A program made the position numbers and the translations under genes. Shown here in pieces: positions 46,057 to 56,361 of a DNA stretch of 64,000 nt (position 1 is its first letter; every line of letters starts with the position of its first letter). The notes below the pieces were generated by a model that made no database searches, had not been told where the DNA came from, and saw only the letters and a list, made by a program, of their open reading frames with translations. Source of the DNA: Stramonita haemastoma (taxonomy: Eukaryota; Mollusca; Gastropoda; Neogastropoda; Muricidae); assembly GCA_030674155.1 (NCBI GenBank), contig CM060318.1:82837196-82901195 (forward strand), given 5' to 3'.

Positions 46057-46398
46057 CTATGGAGAACACACACACACAGATTAAGACACACATAAATAAA
46101 TGGACAGACAGAGAGAAAGAGAAACAGCCAACTAAACATAACAGTTAAGTACCGGCAGAGATTTAAATAGCCATTAGTACCCCTACAAGCACACTTGTAT
46201 CCTTGTTCCAGCGCAACACTAACGATACTCTCAAAATATTTTTTAAATAAACATTGCTCTCATGAAAGAAACCTTTTTACATACATAGTAAGGTCCTATA
46301 CTTGTGTACGTCACTGATGCCTTTGGAATCATTTTAGCTTCATAACTTCTTCATACATTAGCAAATTGTAGATGTGGAGTAGATATACAAATATTGGA
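46057..46398. other. Array intron-like sequence
   Basis: AACAGCCAACTAAAC and AGATTTAAATAGCCATTAG (plus strand) match the type II introns of the array. After about 46330 the match is lost. Confidence 0.6.

Positions 46399-46448
<50 letters not shown>
46399..46448. repeat. (AT)n microsatellite
   Basis: Perfect AT dinucleotide run. Confidence 0.95.
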
Positions 46449-46451
<3 letters not shown>

Positions 46452-46669
46452 GAACTGAACCATTGAAATGTTTCTTCATTGTATTAACTATTGAAAACTT
46501 GTAGTTGAGTTTTAAAGATGTTTTCTATCACTGTGTAAAATTTCATTACAAAATCTTTTGTAGAGCTCCACTTAAAAAAAATCAGTTAAAATACACACCT
46601 AGTCTAGTTTTCCCCTCATTATCTCAAAATGGCTGCTTAGAGCCTACTTTTTTTTCTAAACATCACATC

Positions 46670-46960
46670 TCATAAACATCTGAATTGAATGGAGTTTTCC
46701 CTGGTGGAAAGAACATTAAAAGCACCACACAAAAAATCATTTAAAAAACTGTGAAAACCACAATATACACACACAGCCAGCAGAGCACCGGTGCAATATG
46801 AACACATGTCAACAAAGTTTGTGTCTAGATCTAGACTAGAGTCTAGATCTCCGGAGTGCTGGGCTACTGGTAGGAGAAAATAGATCTGACAGTGGCATGC
46901 AAGTGCTGAATCGAAATTTGATATTTCTACGCTATATGCTGTATATGAGCAAAACGACAA
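46670..46960 (-). CDS. Possible ORF of 96 codons, unrecognised
   Basis: The minus strand starts MSFCSYTAYSVEISNFDSAL and is rich in Cys, Leu and Phe, ending STRENSIQFRCL. It is free of simple repeats. No family recognised. It lies between the last array unit and the promoter-like region at 47.1-47.3 kb and overlaps a perfect palindrome (46827-46850). A chance frame is quite possible. Confidence 0.15.
   Translation of the reverse strand: MSFCSYTAYSVEISNFDSALACHCQIYFLLPVAQHSGDLDSSLDLDTNFVDMCSYCTGALLAVCVYCGFHSFLNDFLCGAFNVLSTRENSIQFRCL
46827..46850. repeat. Perfect 11-bp inverted repeat
   Basis: AGATCTAGACT and AGTCTAGATCT are separated by two bases. Could be a protein-binding dyad or an accidental palindrome. 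Confidence 0.7.
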
Positions 46961-47140
46961 TCAAAATAAGTTTTAGAGAAATGCGATCCTAAGGCCAATT
47001 TTTAATTATTTACCTTTTATATGAGTAAAATTTAAAATTAACTGCGATGGACAGACGACGTAATGTGGCGTGGCGTTCATGTGGCGTTCTCTGTTAGGTT
47101 ACAAACAACAAAAGGCTTGGAAGATCGAGTCTCCGTCTGT

Positions 47141-47270
47141 TTAACTGTCAGACATGGTCTTCTGTAACTCCCAGGTCTCCTCATCTGAGCTATCGAGGGC
47201 TTTGTTTTCCGTGAAAGAGTCACTGGAGTCATAAATTGCGGCAAGTTGGTGAGCACTTGTTGAACACTGC
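47141..47270 (-). CDS. Candidate exon encoding an acidic Ser-rich peptide
   Basis: The minus strand reads CSTSAHQLAAIYDSSDSFTE then NKALDSSDEETWELQKTMSDS and stop, about 42 codons. It follows a good acceptor, TTGACTTTCCAG. The composition (SSDEE, DSSDS) is typical of an unstructured acidic segment, and codon-level composition differs from the surrounding AT-rich sequence. It is on the same strand as the tandem array and lies immediately upstream of it. If real it could be part of the array's transcript, or the end of an unrelated short gene. No homologue recognised. Confidence 0.35.
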
Positions 47271-47280
47271 CTGGAAAGTC

Positions 47281-47291
47281 AAGATGGCGGC
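47281..47291 (+). promoter_or_regulatory. YY1-type promoter element
   Basis: AAGATGGCGGC matches the extended YY1 binding consensus found just downstream of many animal transcription starts. The surrounding 47050-47350 is locally GC/CpG-richer than its flanks. Its orientation would fit a plus-strand transcript, but YY1 sites also sit between divergent genes. Confidence 0.5.
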
Positions 47292-47574
47292 AAACATGAA
47301 TGTCGAAGTGATTTTTTTGCGTTAGGGCCTACGTTCAACGAGATATTTCTATAGATGTTTATTTTCATAACTGTGTTTGTTTGGGGGTTTATTAAATAAA
47401 TTAATTGGAGTTATGAAAATATAGTTTTATGTAAGATATTTTCCCAAAATAAAAATCGATGACCCCGTAGGCTTAGCAAACCCAAGGGGGAAAACTGCGG
47501 GGAGTTAAATGATTGTCCGCATCGCTAGTACGATTAATCTTTGATTGCCATGGTTGACTACCCGGTGTCTTGAG

Positions 47575-47760
47575 ATGACAAGTTCACTGTCAGCACTGCT
47601 GGTAGTACTAGTACTGCTACAGGCACTGAAAGCGACAGTGCTTGGTAAACTAGATGATTTTTATATGGATCTAGAAACAAATGCTAAGAAAGAAGTAAAA
47701 GCAAAAGAAGAAAAACGGGTTTCCAACCCAGGTCGTCAACTTTCCAGCACAATGTTCTAA
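47575..47760 (+). CDS. Candidate secreted-protein exon, interrupted
   Basis: Starts MTSSLSALLVVLVLLQALK with a short polar start and a long Leu/Val core, a convincing signal peptide. Then comes a charged segment, LDDFYMDLETNAKKEVKAK. The ATG has G at -3, and an in-frame ATG ten codons upstream is also possible. From 47714 the frame reads into a 71-bp tRNA-like insertion flanked by a 13-bp duplication and stops there. Beyond the insertion the original frame continues open to about 47937. It lies about 285 bp downstream of the YY1-type site on the same strand. Family unknown. Confidence 0.4.
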   Translation: MTSSLSALLVVLVLLQALKATVLGKLDDFYMDLETNAKKEVKAKEEKRVSNPGRQLSSTMF

Positions 47761-47784
47761 CCTCTAGACTATCGGGTTCCCCAT
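47714..47784 (-). mobile_element. tRNA-like SINE head with 13-bp target duplication
   Basis: GCAAAAGAAGAAA occurs at 47701-47713 and again at 47785-47797. Between them, on the minus strand, is a tRNA-like sequence starting GGGGAACCCGATAGTCTAGA with a B-box-like GGGTTGGAAACC. It resembles the head of SINE family 1 (GATAGCCTAGTGGTCAGAAC) but lacks core and tail. Confidence 0.8.
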
Positions 47785-47797
47785 GCAAAAGAAGAAA

Positions 47798-49585
47798 TAG
47801 TAGCCTAGGGGCAAAAGTAGAAGAAAAAATCAGTCACACTGCTTCTGGAGTTTGTCTTTTTAACTGTTTCATTTTCCTGACGTCTCTGGGTCTTGGCATG
47901 CTGCCTAAGCATTTTAGCCACCAATGTAAGCTTTAATTAATGGCCACACAAAAAGGCAGTCTGCTGTATGCTCTTCAGTGATCTCTTCTTATCTCTCACC
48001 CACTCAGTAATCGTCAGGAGTCAACCATGTATCTAGAAAAGAACATTTTCTTGGCATTTTGATTTTCAGTGCATATAGGCCGAAACGAGAATTATCTTTG
48101 GTTCTCTCTACATACCACGTCCAATAAAGACAAAAGAAGTGGAAGGCATGAAATATTTTGAACTTCTTTGAGACATGCAGCATAGTCAAGTAAAAAATAC
48201 TTTTATCATCCCATGATGAGCAATTACAACAACACTGACAGGTACATAATTGATAGCTAGGAATTATAATCTCCAGAAGAAGCAAGAATGCTACATTTCA
48301 TACTTTTTTTTTAATATTCCAAGATAACTAGGGGGGGGGGGGGGGGGGACACACACATATGATATGCAGAAGTTACTGATGGGCACCGTAAATTCGCAAA
48401 CTACCCCGTTATAGACTTATATTCCTACTTAATCAAGAAACTTACTTTTCACACATTAAGTAATTTATTGCAGGCAAAGCGTCAAATGTGCAGCCATAAC
48501 AGAGAAAGTTCAAAAGAAAATGTATTGACTCATACAATGCTGGGACAGCAGGGGCCTAAACTGGCACCAATGCCACCAGGGTCACACTATGACGTCTGCT
48601 AGGTCTACCCACTCAGGAACTTTTCTGTTTGTGGGTAGCGCTCCAAGAGCTGATGTCAAAGGTTTTTAAGGGATTTTTTTTGGTTAAAGTAGATCTATCT
48701 GTCGATATCTAGACTAGTTCTTGATTAAACCATTGATGATGGGGGCAACATCAATGTGAGTGGCTGTATAATCAGTGGCTTTCCCACTCATGGAATTCCA
48801 CGGAACAGCTTAGTCTTTAGTGATCGACTATGACTCCGACTAAAAGGCTTGACTTGCACAGTCCTCATGTGCTGCAGCCCAGAGGGCTGGTTGGCCTTTG
48901 GAGAACATCTCCAACACTGACTGTGCTTACGCCCTCACTGTCCTTATACCCTCTTGGCCGAGAGAATGCGGATGTACTGTGGGCAAGGCATCTCCACAAT
49001 AATCAAATTTCTGCCCAGTTTCCTTAACAGCAGCTGCCTCCTCTGCTGTTTTGGAGGTCATTGTCGAACACAACGGACAAACAAACAGACATCTGTCGAT
49101 ATATAATTTCCAAGTCAAAACTTTTAACAAAGAAATAGGCATCTACTCACAGTTCTGTTAACGATCAAAGTGTAAAAAGGCTATGTTGGTGTTCAAACCC
49201 TCTGCGTATTTTTGTTGTTGATTTTTTGTGGGTTCTAAAGCAGTTGTCTTCATGCATGCAGGTGTCTGGCGATTTGAAAAAGATAACCCAGCTCCCCCCT
49301 CCCCTCCCCCCCAAGAAAAAAAACCCTTACAAAACAACTCACCTTCACTACTTATCAGATGTGCACGTGCGAGGCATATCTTGGGGTTTGTTCAGCTAGT
49401 TTCCGCCCTTTCACCAGAAGTGGTTATTTTTTTGTTTGTTTGTTTTTTTTTTTTTTTCTTTTCTTTGTTTGGTATTTTGGGTAGGGATTTGACCACTGCA
49501 TCCAATGATGTTCCCGCTTTCTTTTTCTTTGTTTTTCCGTGTGTTTTATAGATGTATAATTTACCAGAGCACTAATGCATGTATC
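47798..49585. other. Unassigned sequence
   Basis: Poly-G at 48330-48348, poly-C/A stretch at about 49293-49325 and poly-T at about 49440-49458. Frames here are short and show no recognisable domain. No RNA gene seen. Confidence 0.45.
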
Positions 49586-49589
<4 letters not shown>

Positions 49590-49632
<43 letters not shown>

Positions 49633-49671
49633 GGTGTGTGTGTGAGTGTGCATGCGTGCGTGCGTGCGTGC

Positions 49672-49736
<65 letters not shown>

Positions 49737-49760
49737 TGTGACATTGTGTGTGTGTATACT
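49590..49760. repeat. Compound (GT)n(GC)n microsatellite
   Basis: GT run, then TGCG repeats, then CGCGCGCG (about 49670-49686), then a GT run again. Alternating purine-pyrimidine sequence throughout. Confidence 0.95.
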
Positions 49761-50400
49761 GTCCAAACATTTGGAGGACCATATAATATTTGAAGAATCA
49801 TCATGACAATTTACTATTCCATTTTCAAAGCATATAATATATAATAGGCCTACAGTTTTTTTTTTTGTTGGCTTAACGTTTGTTTGGTTGTTTTGTTGTT
49901 GTTTTTTTAATAACACCAGATGTTTCGCATGGATCTAAAGATTTGTCTCTATAAGATACATAAGTATTGATGAGAAAACAAATACCCTATTGAGCCAAGC
50001 CTCATTACATAGAGAAGCAGAGCATGCACCCCTACACAAAACCTACACCCTTTTAAAGGCAAGAGAAGATACAATCCCTGGTATCTGATTTTTGGCATGA
50101 ATCTAATTATTTAAAAGCTTCTAAAGTAAAACTCTTTCAAATGTTTATTATGCACAACATACCCAAAACAACTCCGATCAGGAAAAAAACACGTATTTTT
50201 CATTGTCATTTTAAAATTATATAATTCCTTAAACATGTTGAATGTTTCCAGATACCATTCTTCTTTCAACCCAGCACTCTTCTATCACAAAGTGTTTGAT
50301 TTCATACAAACACCCATCCACCCACATAATTTTACTCATGCTGGCATACATTTATCTACCGGCAAGCATGCATACATACAAGCATGTGAGTGCACATACC
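49761..50400. other. AT-rich non-coding sequence
   Basis: Two poly-T blocks at about 49856-49908 and otherwise unique AT-rich sequence leading to a SINE. No gene seen. Confidence 0.45.
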
Positions 50401-50401
50401 A

Positions 50402-50795
50402 GTGGATCGGTGGTCTAGAGGTAACGCGCCTGCCTAGAAAGCGAAAAGTCCGGGTGCAAGTCTGCGGTGGGTCGAATCCCGTTTGGGCCAAAAACGTTTC
50501 CCCCCATCCATTAGACCAAGTGTGGTGGTCTGGGTGCTTGTCTTTCGGATGAGACGATAAACCTAAGTCCCGTACACTACACATCTTTATTTAGCGCACG
50601 TAAAAGAACCCACGGCAACAAGAGGGTTTGCGCTGGCAAAATTCTGTAGAAAAAAGTCATTCTGATAGGGAAACAAAATAATACAGTTACAAACAGGAAA
50701 AAGAATTTTTAAAATATGGGTGGCGCTGCACTTGTGGCCACGCGCTCTCCCCAGGGAGAACCCTCCCCGAATTTCACACAGAGAAATAAATAATT
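50402..50795 (+). mobile_element. SINE family 2, well-preserved copy
   Basis: tRNA-like head GTGGATCGGTGGTCTAGAGG (A box), B box GGGTCGAATCCC about 60 bases on, core CTTTCGGATGAGACGATAAA shared with family 1, then AAAGAACCCACGGCAACAAG, GGCGCTGCACTTGTGGCC and an AGAAATAAATAATTTTAAAT tail. About 390 bp. Confidence 0.9.
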
Positions 50796-50834
50796 TTAAA
50801 TAGGCTACAATGCCCGCGCTAGCACGCATGCACA

Positions 50835-50835
<1 letters not shown>

Positions 50836-50890
<55 letters not shown>
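50836..50890. repeat. (CA)n microsatellite
   Basis: Long CA tract between the SINE family 2 copy and a SINE family 1 3' fragment. Confidence 0.95.
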
Positions 50891-50893
<3 letters not shown>

Positions 50894-50897
50894 ACAC

Positions 50898-51122
50898 ACA
50901 CATCCTTTGGATGCGACTATAAACCGAGACCCTATGTGCGAACACACGCAGAACATCTTGCACACACTTTAAATCCTGTTCCGCTTTTCGTAAGAGTAGG
51001 CCATCGAGTGCCGGTGGGAACAGATGACATTTACAAAACTGCAATCACACGGGGACTGGATGTAAAAAAGCACAAGGGTGCTTATCCCATTATCCTCGAT
51101 ATAAAAGAATAAAATAAAATAA
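50898..51122 (+). mobile_element. SINE family 1, 3' two-thirds
   Basis: Begins in the core at CCTTTGGATGCGACTATAAA and continues through AAGAGTAGGCCATCGAGTGC to a TATCCTCGATATAAAAGAAT tail with AAAATAAA. The tRNA-like head is replaced by the CA tract. Confidence 0.85.
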
Positions 51123-51127
51123 ATCGC

Positions 51128-51140
51128 ACGCGCGCGCGCG

Positions 51141-51197
<57 letters not shown>
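51128..51197. repeat. Compound (CG)n(CA)n microsatellite
   Basis: About ten CG dinucleotides followed by a long CA run, forming the 3' tail region of the SINE just before it. Confidence 0.95.
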
Positions 51198-51198
<1 letters not shown>

Positions 51199-51203
51199 AC
51201 ACA

Positions 51204-51325
51204 TGGGGACGGGATAGCCTGGTGGTCAGAATGATGGCTGGTGCAAGCCGGGGTTCGAATCTCGTTCAAGAGGATTTTTTCTCCGGAGTTTTAGGCTAAC
51301 ATCAGCGCCAACTCAATTTTTGTGT
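51204..51325 (+). mobile_element. SINE family 1, 5' head
   Basis: GGGGACGGGATAGCCTGGTG (A box), GGGGTTCGAATCTCG (B box), then GGATTTTTTCTCCGGAGTTT and ACATCAGCGCCAACTC. Truncated before the core. Together with 50898-51122 it gives the 3' part, a microsatellite, then a new 5' part. Confidence 0.85.
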
Positions 51326-51429
51326 ACAAACCTAACAAAAAGAAACACGTCATAATGCCTTTAGTGTAAAGCAACGCCCTCTAGGAAAAATTGACTGAAA
51401 GTGACAGTGCTTGGCAATGCGTGCCTGCC

Positions 51430-51438
51430 GTGTGTGTG

Positions 51439-51473
<35 letters not shown>

Positions 51474-51600
51474 GTGTATGCGCGCGCGCACGCGTGCTGT
51501 GTGCAATGTGCGTGAGTGTGAGTGCGCGCGCGCGTGTGTATGTACATATACATGTGTGTGTGTGTGTGTGTGTGTGGTGCACGCGCGCACGCACGAACAC
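51430..51600. repeat. Interrupted (GT)n/(GC)n simple repeat
   Basis: GT runs at 51430-51472 and 51552-51577 separated by GCGC and GAGTG blocks. Confidence 0.9.
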
Positions 51601-52400
51601 GAGCGCAAAGTGGAATGAAGCGTGTGAAGAAAACAGGCATTCATGTTAGACCTACCTGAATATACTTTCATGCTGCAGTCAATCACAAGTTTAAAGGAAA
51701 AAATGTTCGAAAAAGCACAGACACCACCAATGAATGGAGACGAAGTAAGAGACCCTAGGCAAATATCAATCCAGCCACGATAAACACTAAACACGATGCT
51801 CACACTAGGCCAAATATATTTGCACTAGGCTAAAGGCCAAATACATAAAATCTACAGGCCCTAGGCCTACACTGACAACAGTTTGAACTTGATTATCAGT
51901 TGACCCTCAATTGACTTGCTTCACAATGCACAGAATCACAGACTTCTGGGAAAACTAAGACACACAGAGTACGATCTGTAGGCCTATGATAGGACTAGGC
52001 CTGTGTAGGCCTAGCCTGGAACTCATTCAACCACAAGCATCATTTTAGCCTTCCAAACCTCGGTCAGCCCACCCCTACACATGGCTGGGAAACAGGGTGC
52101 AGGGAGGGAGTACGCATAGCCTAAGGCCCTATTTAGGCCTATGAGAAGGGGATGCAAATAGGGGAAGGGGGGGAAAGGTGAAGGTCAGCACTGCTCTTCG
52201 GACCATAGGCCTAGCCGTGGGAGATGATGGAGGGGGGGGGGGGGGGAAGTAAGACTGGGCTGTTTGCTTTGAGGCAGGTGGATGAAATAGTATAGGCTAT
52301 TAGGCCTAGGCTTAATTCACAATCACATGTGTGCTCCTGCTGTGTGCTCACTTTCACTGTGAAGATGATTATTATCAACCTGTTTAAACTGATGTTGTTT
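51601..52400. other. Non-coding region enriched in TAGGCCTA-like palindromes
   Basis: AGGCCT or near variants (TAGGCCTA, TAGGCCTG, AGGCCC) recur about a dozen times between 51785 and 52315. The rest is unassigned. A poly-G run lies at about 52231-52247. Confidence 0.55.
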
Positions 52401-53110
52401 GCTCCTCGCTTTCGCTGTCTCCTCTGTTGTCTATCATATTTCTTTCGTTGTGTTTTCTCGTGTTTGCGTTCATCTTCGATTTGAAAGACCCTCCCAAACA
52501 CAAACGTGCACGCGCCCCTCGGGTAACAACGAGAGAGAGAGGAGGGGGTGGGGGTGCAACACCACCAACAACCACACACACCCACATACACACACACGCC
52601 GCCGACGCGCCCACAACCACACACAACACACAACACGCCACACACAACACACAGGCACGTGTATTCACAATCTACATCCCAGTTGCCCACACACAGGCAT
52701 CCATTTTCTTAATAATTATGATTTGCACACAAACCTACTGTTCCATAGTTTTGTATGTACTCCCCTCCCTGCGCTCGCGCGCGCGCGGCGCGTGTTTGTT
52801 TATATATGCTTGTTTTTGTTACAAATGTAGCTACTTTGTTGCATTTTGTTTATTCTCTGCTGCATAGTAATTGGCATTTTGGTGACAATATTTATGCATA
52901 TAACCCCCCCCCCCCCCCCCCCATTACAGTTCTTTTCAATATTTGACTTATCAGAAATGAAATTGTTTTCAAGGCTTTTCCCTCAGGAGAATAACATAAT
53001 TTGCCATATAAATTTATTAATCAGCACTCGTAGGGGAATAAACTACATCTTTTTTTTACTGTATAATCCTTTCAGCTTGCAGTACAGACGTAAATGGATG
53101 CCAAACCATG
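52401..53110. other. Unassigned sequence with simple repeats
   Basis: Interrupted CACA/CACAACA region at 52560-52655, a CGCGCG block near 52775-52791 and poly-C at 52904-52921. No exon recognised. Confidence 0.45.
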
Positions 53111-53117
53111 TTCCCTA

Positions 53118-53175
53118 ATTTGAACACCATTACCAACGGAAATTCTTTAGGCGGTAAAGGCAGCTATCAAGTGTA
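53118..53175. repeat. Short dispersed repeat, GT-tract associated (diverged)
   Basis: AATTTGAACACCATTACCAA and TTCTTTAGGCGGTAAAGGCA. Related to 55558-55612, 58072-58165 and 63192-63290. Confidence 0.5.
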
Positions 53176-53698
53176 GCGTCAGTGTTGTCGCTAAGTGGTG
53201 TTTGGTCGTAAAGTGGACAGGCTTTGTCAGAGGTAGATAGGCTAAGAATTCCCTCTCTTCTTTCACCCCCTCCTCCTCCCCCTTCTAATCTGGAAGCTTC
53301 TTGTAGAATGATGTAGCTACCAAGGCAAGGCAGCAGGTACAGAAACAGAAATATTGCATACCGTAATAAATTTGGTAAATGACCAGATGCCAAAGTCAAG
53401 CCACCTTCACCCTTAACCCCCCCCCACCCCCCCCAATTTTTTCTGTTAGGTTTTAGGAGTAGGCCTACTCTTTCACGTTTGCAGTCTCAGCTGACTTAAT
53501 CTATTACCTAATTGATAGCTTTTACAAAACTTTCCGGTAATTTGGGTGATGTGGTAATCTGTTCAGAACTATTTCCAGTCGCTTTGCTTTGTGGAATTGA
53601 GTATCTTGAACCGGTAAACGACGTGAAACCATTAGTTTAGAGACATAAAATCCTTTCGCCTTCAATGCACTGATGATGAAAGTGGCGAGCGTGCACAC

Positions 53699-53699
<1 letters not shown>

Positions 53700-53743
<44 letters not shown>

Positions 53744-53819
53744 GTGTGCGTGCGTGCGTGCGGCGTGGTGCGTGCGTGCGTGCGTGCGTGCGTGCGTGTG
53801 TGTGTATGTGTGTGTGCGT

Positions 53820-53889
<70 letters not shown>

Positions 53890-53891
53890 CG
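53700..53891. repeat. (GT)n/(GC)n microsatellite
   Basis: GT runs at both ends with a TGCG-rich centre. Ends in CGCGCGCG. Confidence 0.95.
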
Positions 53892-54237
53892 CTATAAAGA
53901 ACTCTGACAAATCCAAATTCAAAATACTTTATTATCTCAAAAACAGAGAAATTCTGGCGTGTTACAAGCCATACATAAAAACGGTAAACATGTAAAAATA
54001 ACACCAAGGATCTATAGGCCTACAGCAAAACACAGGTTCTGAACATTAGCACGCACCCATCACAATATAAAGAGCACCCATAATATCAGCAATACTTCAG
54101 TCAGTTATAAACTCATCCAAGCAATACCAGTAACATTCGTGTGCTCACCAGTATGCCCACGCATCCACACACTCATTCACGGCTCTAGCGCGTGCGCGCG
54201 CACAAACACACACACACGCGCGCACCACACACCACAC

Positions 54238-54239
<2 letters not shown>

Positions 54240-54312
<73 letters not shown>
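54240..54312. repeat. (CA)n microsatellite
   Basis: Near-perfect CA tract preceded by CGCGCGC and followed by CCCCATTG and another GCGCGC block. Confidence 0.95.
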
Positions 54313-54316
<4 letters not shown>

Positions 54317-54457
54317 CATTGAAAACATTCGCACACATGCGCGCGCATTTTTATAACATAAACCAAATTGTTATAACATGTATGATAAGAAAAATATAAA
54401 TTAAATTACTAATCTATTCTATTAAGAATTTAAAAGAACACAAACGCGCGCGCGCAC

Positions 54458-54460
54458 GCA

Positions 54461-54550
<90 letters not shown>
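54458..54550. repeat. (CA)n microsatellite
   Basis: CA tract with CGCGCGCG on its left and GCCGCGCG on its right. The flanks CATTTTTATAACATAAACCA at 54346 and CAAACTTTTATAACGTG at 54575 resemble those of the previous tract, suggesting local duplication. Confidence 0.95.
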
Positions 54551-54552
<2 letters not shown>

Positions 54553-55075
54553 CGCGCGCACTGCGCGCACAAACCAAACTTTTATAACGTGTTGTATGAT
54601 TAAACAAATATCAATGAAATCAAAATTAATATTTTGTCCATTAAAATATTGAAAATAATTTAAAATGATAAAAACTAGCCTTTCCTATGCTTCAACATTT
54701 CCCTTCCTTTTCTGTCTGAGCCTTGAATTTCTAAATTTATGTCAAATGTATATCAAATATGCCACAAAACAAAAATATTCCTTTTGAAATTGTTGAACAT
54801 TTATTGAGGTCTGTTTGAAATAACAAAAAATAAACATTAACACATTTTCATCATTAGTATATCTTGTCTTATACAAGAAGAAGAAGAAAAAGACCTCAAC
54901 ATCCAAGTACTCCGCAGAACAAATATTTAGAACCTTCTGGCTTTTTTAACTGCAGAGAACTGTGGAATAAAAGCACAACAAAAAAGTGCGGATGACTATG
55001 ACAATGATCACGATGATGGCGTTAAAAATAATCTAAATACCAAAAAAAGACTATGATGATGGTATTGAAGATAAA
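54551..55075. other. AT-rich non-coding sequence
   Basis: AT-rich, with a short (GAA)n at about 54879-54892. No gene seen. Confidence 0.45.
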
Positions 55076-55094
55076 TTGCAAACTGTTGATGATA

Positions 55095-55182
<88 letters not shown>
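55095..55182. repeat. (GAT)n trinucleotide repeat
   Basis: About 28 GAT/ATG units with one GAGATG phase break near 55132. Imperfect GAT-type sequence extends on both sides (54990-55290). It gives poly-Asp, poly-Met, poly-Ser and poly-His frames that are not credible proteins. Confidence 0.95.
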
Positions 55183-55557
55183 AGCGGAATCAATGATGAT
55201 TACAACTATGATGACGGTAGTCATTTTGTTTACAATGACGATCACATTGAGTACAACGACAATGATAATCCTCATCATAATGATATTGACAACAACAAAA
55301 CCACCAAACAATGATTCTATTTTCCGGCACCGGCAAAAATGATACCCATTATTCTGAAACCTCCCACTTGTTTAAAAAAAAAAAAGAAGAATAAAAGAGT
55401 CCACCTAATATAATTAACGAATTTTGACAAGGGATTACGTAATGAACTGCAATAAGAGATTTCTTGGCATTTCCTGGAGACCAAAATGTCACATTTCATT
55501 TCCTGCAATCCTTTTAGCGTGGATGTCTGGACGTAACTAAAAGGCCAGGGCGGTTGG

Positions 55558-55612
55558 CTATAATTTGAAAACTATTACCATCGGAAGTGCTTTGGGCGGT
55601 TAAAACGACCTT
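55558..55612. repeat. Short dispersed repeat, GT-tract associated
   Basis: TAATTTGAAAACTATTACCA and AAGTGCTTTGGGCGGTTAAA, related to 53118-53175 and 58072-58165. Confidence 0.5.
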
Positions 55613-55675
55613 TTCATGTCTATCGTCTCGTCTTCAATGATGGAAAACATAGCCTAGTGGTCATGAAAGTAGGGA

Positions 55676-55857
55676 TAGTGTAGTGATGTGTAGTGTGAGT
55701 GTAGTGTAGTGAGTGTAGTGTAGTGTGTAGTGTAGTGTGTCGTGTAGTGTGTGTACTGGTAGTGTATGTATGTACTGTAGTGTACTGTAGTGTACTGTAC
55801 TGTACTGTACTGTACTGTACTGTACTGTATGTATATAGTGCTGTGTGCGTGTGTGTA

Positions 55858-55890
<33 letters not shown>

Positions 55891-55940
55891 GTGTGTGTCC
55901 CTGTGCGTACGCGCGTACGCGTTTATGTGTGTATGTGTTT

Positions 55941-56001
<61 letters not shown>

Positions 56002-56086
56002 GTGTGTGTGTGTGTGGTGTTGTGTGGTGTTTCCTGTGCGTACGCGTGCGCGCGTTTATGTGTGTACGTGTGTTTGTGTGTGTGTG

Positions 56087-56151
<65 letters not shown>

Positions 56152-56155
56152 CGCG
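55676..56155. repeat. Composite simple-repeat cluster
   Basis: (TAGTG)n-like at 55676-55760, (TGTAC)n at 55770-55828, then alternating GT and CGCG blocks. A partial duplication is visible: the phrase CCTGTGCGTACGCG followed by TTTATGTGTGTA occurs near 55899 and 56033. Confidence 0.92.
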
Positions 56156-56361
56156 GGTTCATATGCTTGTCTGTGTGCATATATTCCTATACATGTGTAA
56201 ACGTTTATGTGTATATTGTTTTGTCTTGAGTGCCATGTCTACCCACTTCTACATCTTATGTATATAGCATCAAGGATGCAGTGGCTAACAGAAAGTGATG
56301 AGAATATTAATTATTGGGGAGATGAGTGACTGTAACTCTTAGACCGTTTGTCCGTCTTTTG

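Noticed and set aside
47714..47784. A functional tRNA gene
   Set aside because: No convincing cloverleaf with paired acceptor arms, and the B box is degenerate. The flanking duplication shows retroposition of a SINE head.
52399..52867. Two overlapping ~145-codon plus frames
   Set aside because: Their middle parts translate a degenerate CACA repeat and their ends show no recognisable domain. Both frames and the opposite strand are equally open.
55076..55342. Poly-Asp/poly-Met ORF over the (GAT)n repeat
   Set aside because: Simple trinucleotide repeat. All six frames give homopolymers or similar, and there are no flanking domains.
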